Shown in pieces: positions 63,082 through 64,000 of a DNA stretch of 64,000 nt. Under the pieces are notes generated by a model. That model was given only the letters and a program-made list of their open reading frames with translations, was not told the origin of the DNA and did no database searches. The translations under genes and the position numbers were made by a program. The DNA is from Pseudomonadota bacterium (GTDB taxonomy: Bacteria; Pseudomonadota; Gammaproteobacteria; Steroidobacterales; Steroidobacteraceae), in NCBI GenBank assembly GCA_023391815.1, contig JAEWAF010000080.1, positions 62,001 through 126,000 of the forward strand, written 5' to 3'. Within the stretch, counting starts at the first letter, position 1, and every line of letters starts with the position of its first letter.

Positions 63082-63507
63082 ATGCAGATCCAACACGCGA
63101 TTCTGTTACCCCCCACCGCCCTCGCCTTGCTGACCGGGCTGGTATTCGTCAAGTTATATCGAGACCGTATCGCCGAAATCCGCGCCCGGCGGATCCATCC
63201 CCAAAAGCTGGCGACCGCGAAGCAGGCTCACGAGACGCTGCAAAACGTCGCGGCTTCGGACCACTTCCGCAATCTGTTCGAAGTGCCAGTGCTGTTCTAC
63301 GCGCTGTGCGGGTTTCTCGCGATCACCCAGCTCACGACGGTACTGCTGCTGGCCTGTGCCTGGGGCTACGTCGTGCTGCGAGCGGCGCACACGTATGTGC
63401 ACCTCACGAGCAACGTCGTCATTCGACGCTTCCAGTTGTTCTTCGCCAGCAGCATCGTGCTGTATGTGATGTGGGTAATGTTCGCCCTGCGCCTGCTCAC
63501 TGCATGA
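63082..63507 (+). CDS. MAPEG family membrane protein
   Basis: 141 residues from the ATG at 63082, chosen because GGAGGGAG stands directly upstream; a GTG at 63070 would add 4 residues. Four hydrophobic segments with the MAPEG signature FRNLFEVPVLFYALC and AAHTYVHLTSNVVIRRFQLFF. Eukaryotic MAPEG members are glutathione-dependent enzymes, and bacterial ones are mostly unassigned. It overlaps the convergent phosphorylase gene by 11 bp. Confidence 0.9.
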   Translation: MQIQHAILLPPTALALLTGLVFVKLYRDRIAEIRARRIHPQKLATAKQAHETLQNVAASDHFRNLFEVPVLFYALCGFLAITQLTTVLLLACAWGYVVLRAAHTYVHLTSNVVIRRFQLFFASSIVLYVMWVMFALRLLTA

Positions 63508-64000
63508 AGCCGACCTTTACGTCCTCCTGAGACAACAGGCGGACCGGCACCGACGGCGCACGCCAGATATCGACGGAATACTCGCGAATGGTGCGATCGG
63601 AAGAGAACTTGCCACTGCGCGCGCTGTTCAAGATCGACATGCGCGTCCAGCGATCGACCTCGCGATAAGCCTGGCTCACCTGCTGCTGACATTCGGAATA
63701 AGACTCGAAGTCCGCGAATACCAGATACGGGTCGTGCCAAAGCAGCCCATCGGTCAGCGCGCGGAACATCTGCGCATCGCCACGTGAGAAGAACCCGCTG
63801 TTGATCAGCGAGATGACCTCCTGCAACTCGGGCGTGATGTACTCCAGTGGCCGATATCCGCGAGCCTTGGTCTGCGCGACCTGCTCGGCCGTCAAACCGA
63901 ACAAGAAGAAATTCTCCGCCCCGACCTCCTGGCGGATCTCGATGTTCGCGCCATCCATGGTGCCGATGGTCAACGCGCCATTCATCGAGAACTTCATGTT
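63497..64000 (-). CDS. glycogen/starch phosphorylase, C-terminal fragment
   Basis: The last 167 residues of a glycogen phosphorylase; the gene continues past the right edge. The fragment opens with NMKFSMNGALTIGTMDGANIEI, where the Lys is the one that holds pyridoxal phosphate in this family, and continues with ENFFLFGLTAEQV and the C-terminal NSARSGKFSSDRTIREY. It releases glucose-1-phosphate from storage glucan. The stop overlaps the MAPEG gene. Confidence 0.95.
   Translation of the reverse strand, partial: NMKFSMNGALTIGTMDGANIEIRQEVGAENFFLFGLTAEQVAQTKARGYRPLEYITPELQEVISLINSGFFSRGDAQMFRALTDGLLWHDPYLVFADFESYSECQQQVSQAYREVDRWTRMSILNSARSGKFSSDRTIREYSVDIWRAPSVPVRLLSQEDVKVGFMQ

Overview
This 64 kb window is a GC-rich bacterial chromosome segment with dense, mostly housekeeping genes. 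The best fit is a gammaproteobacterium near Xanthomonadales/Nevskiales, for example a Steroidobacter-like lineage. The reasons are the purM-purN-DUF3108 block beside DUF2066, pgsA and hda; metG followed by an rnf cluster and nth; and a Xanthomonadales/Caulobacterales-type TonB receptor next to tryptophan-halogenase-like, SapC and cupin genes. This placement is inference from gene content. No rRNA, tRNA, IS element, prophage or CRISPR array was seen.

Region 1 (1-14.9 kb): a CaiB-type CoA-transferase, a GNAT-fold protein, then a carbohydrate-uptake locus. On the minus strand lie a TonB-dependent receptor, two tryptophan-halogenase-like flavoproteins, a SapC protein and a cupin-8 protein. Divergent on the plus strand are a sugar porter, a LacI regulator and a GH1 beta-glucosidase. 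A perfect LacI-type palindrome (10589-10602) sits between the two arms, so this is probably one regulated beta-glucoside regulon.

Region 2 (14.9-24 kb): a secreted beta-propeller protein, an amidohydrolase, a 422-bp gene-free spacer with hairpins and a tandem repeat, a thioesterase, a divergent LysR/SDR pair, and valS.

Region 3 (24-44.5 kb): a MoxR-DUF58-transglutaminase operon, a UMF1-type transporter, prfC, rimI, a family-4 uracil-DNA glycosylase, pssA, a lytic transglycosylase, acylphosphatase, wrbA, hda, pgsA, DUF2066, purM-purN-DUF3108, an antitoxin gene followed by a broken ParE-type toxin, dcd and mrp.

Region 4 (44.7-49.6 kb): a HEAT-repeat Ser/Thr kinase followed by two PilT-family ATPases, with no other pilus gene in the window. 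This looks like a dedicated signalling/motor module.

Region 5 (49.7-58.6 kb): metG, then a tightly overlapped rnfA-B-C-D-G-E-nth-SDR block. RnfA lacks both, and RnfE lacks one, of the cysteines that hold the membrane [2Fe-2S] cluster in classical Rnf/NQR, while the RnfB, RnfC, RnfD and RnfG cofactor motifs remain. The nth/SDR junction carries a 77-bp tandem duplication that created a 25-codon mini-ORF.

Region 6 (58.7-64 kb): a large lipoprotein, a DUF1841 protein, class I fumarase, a MAPEG protein and the C-terminal end of a glycogen phosphorylase gene running off the window.
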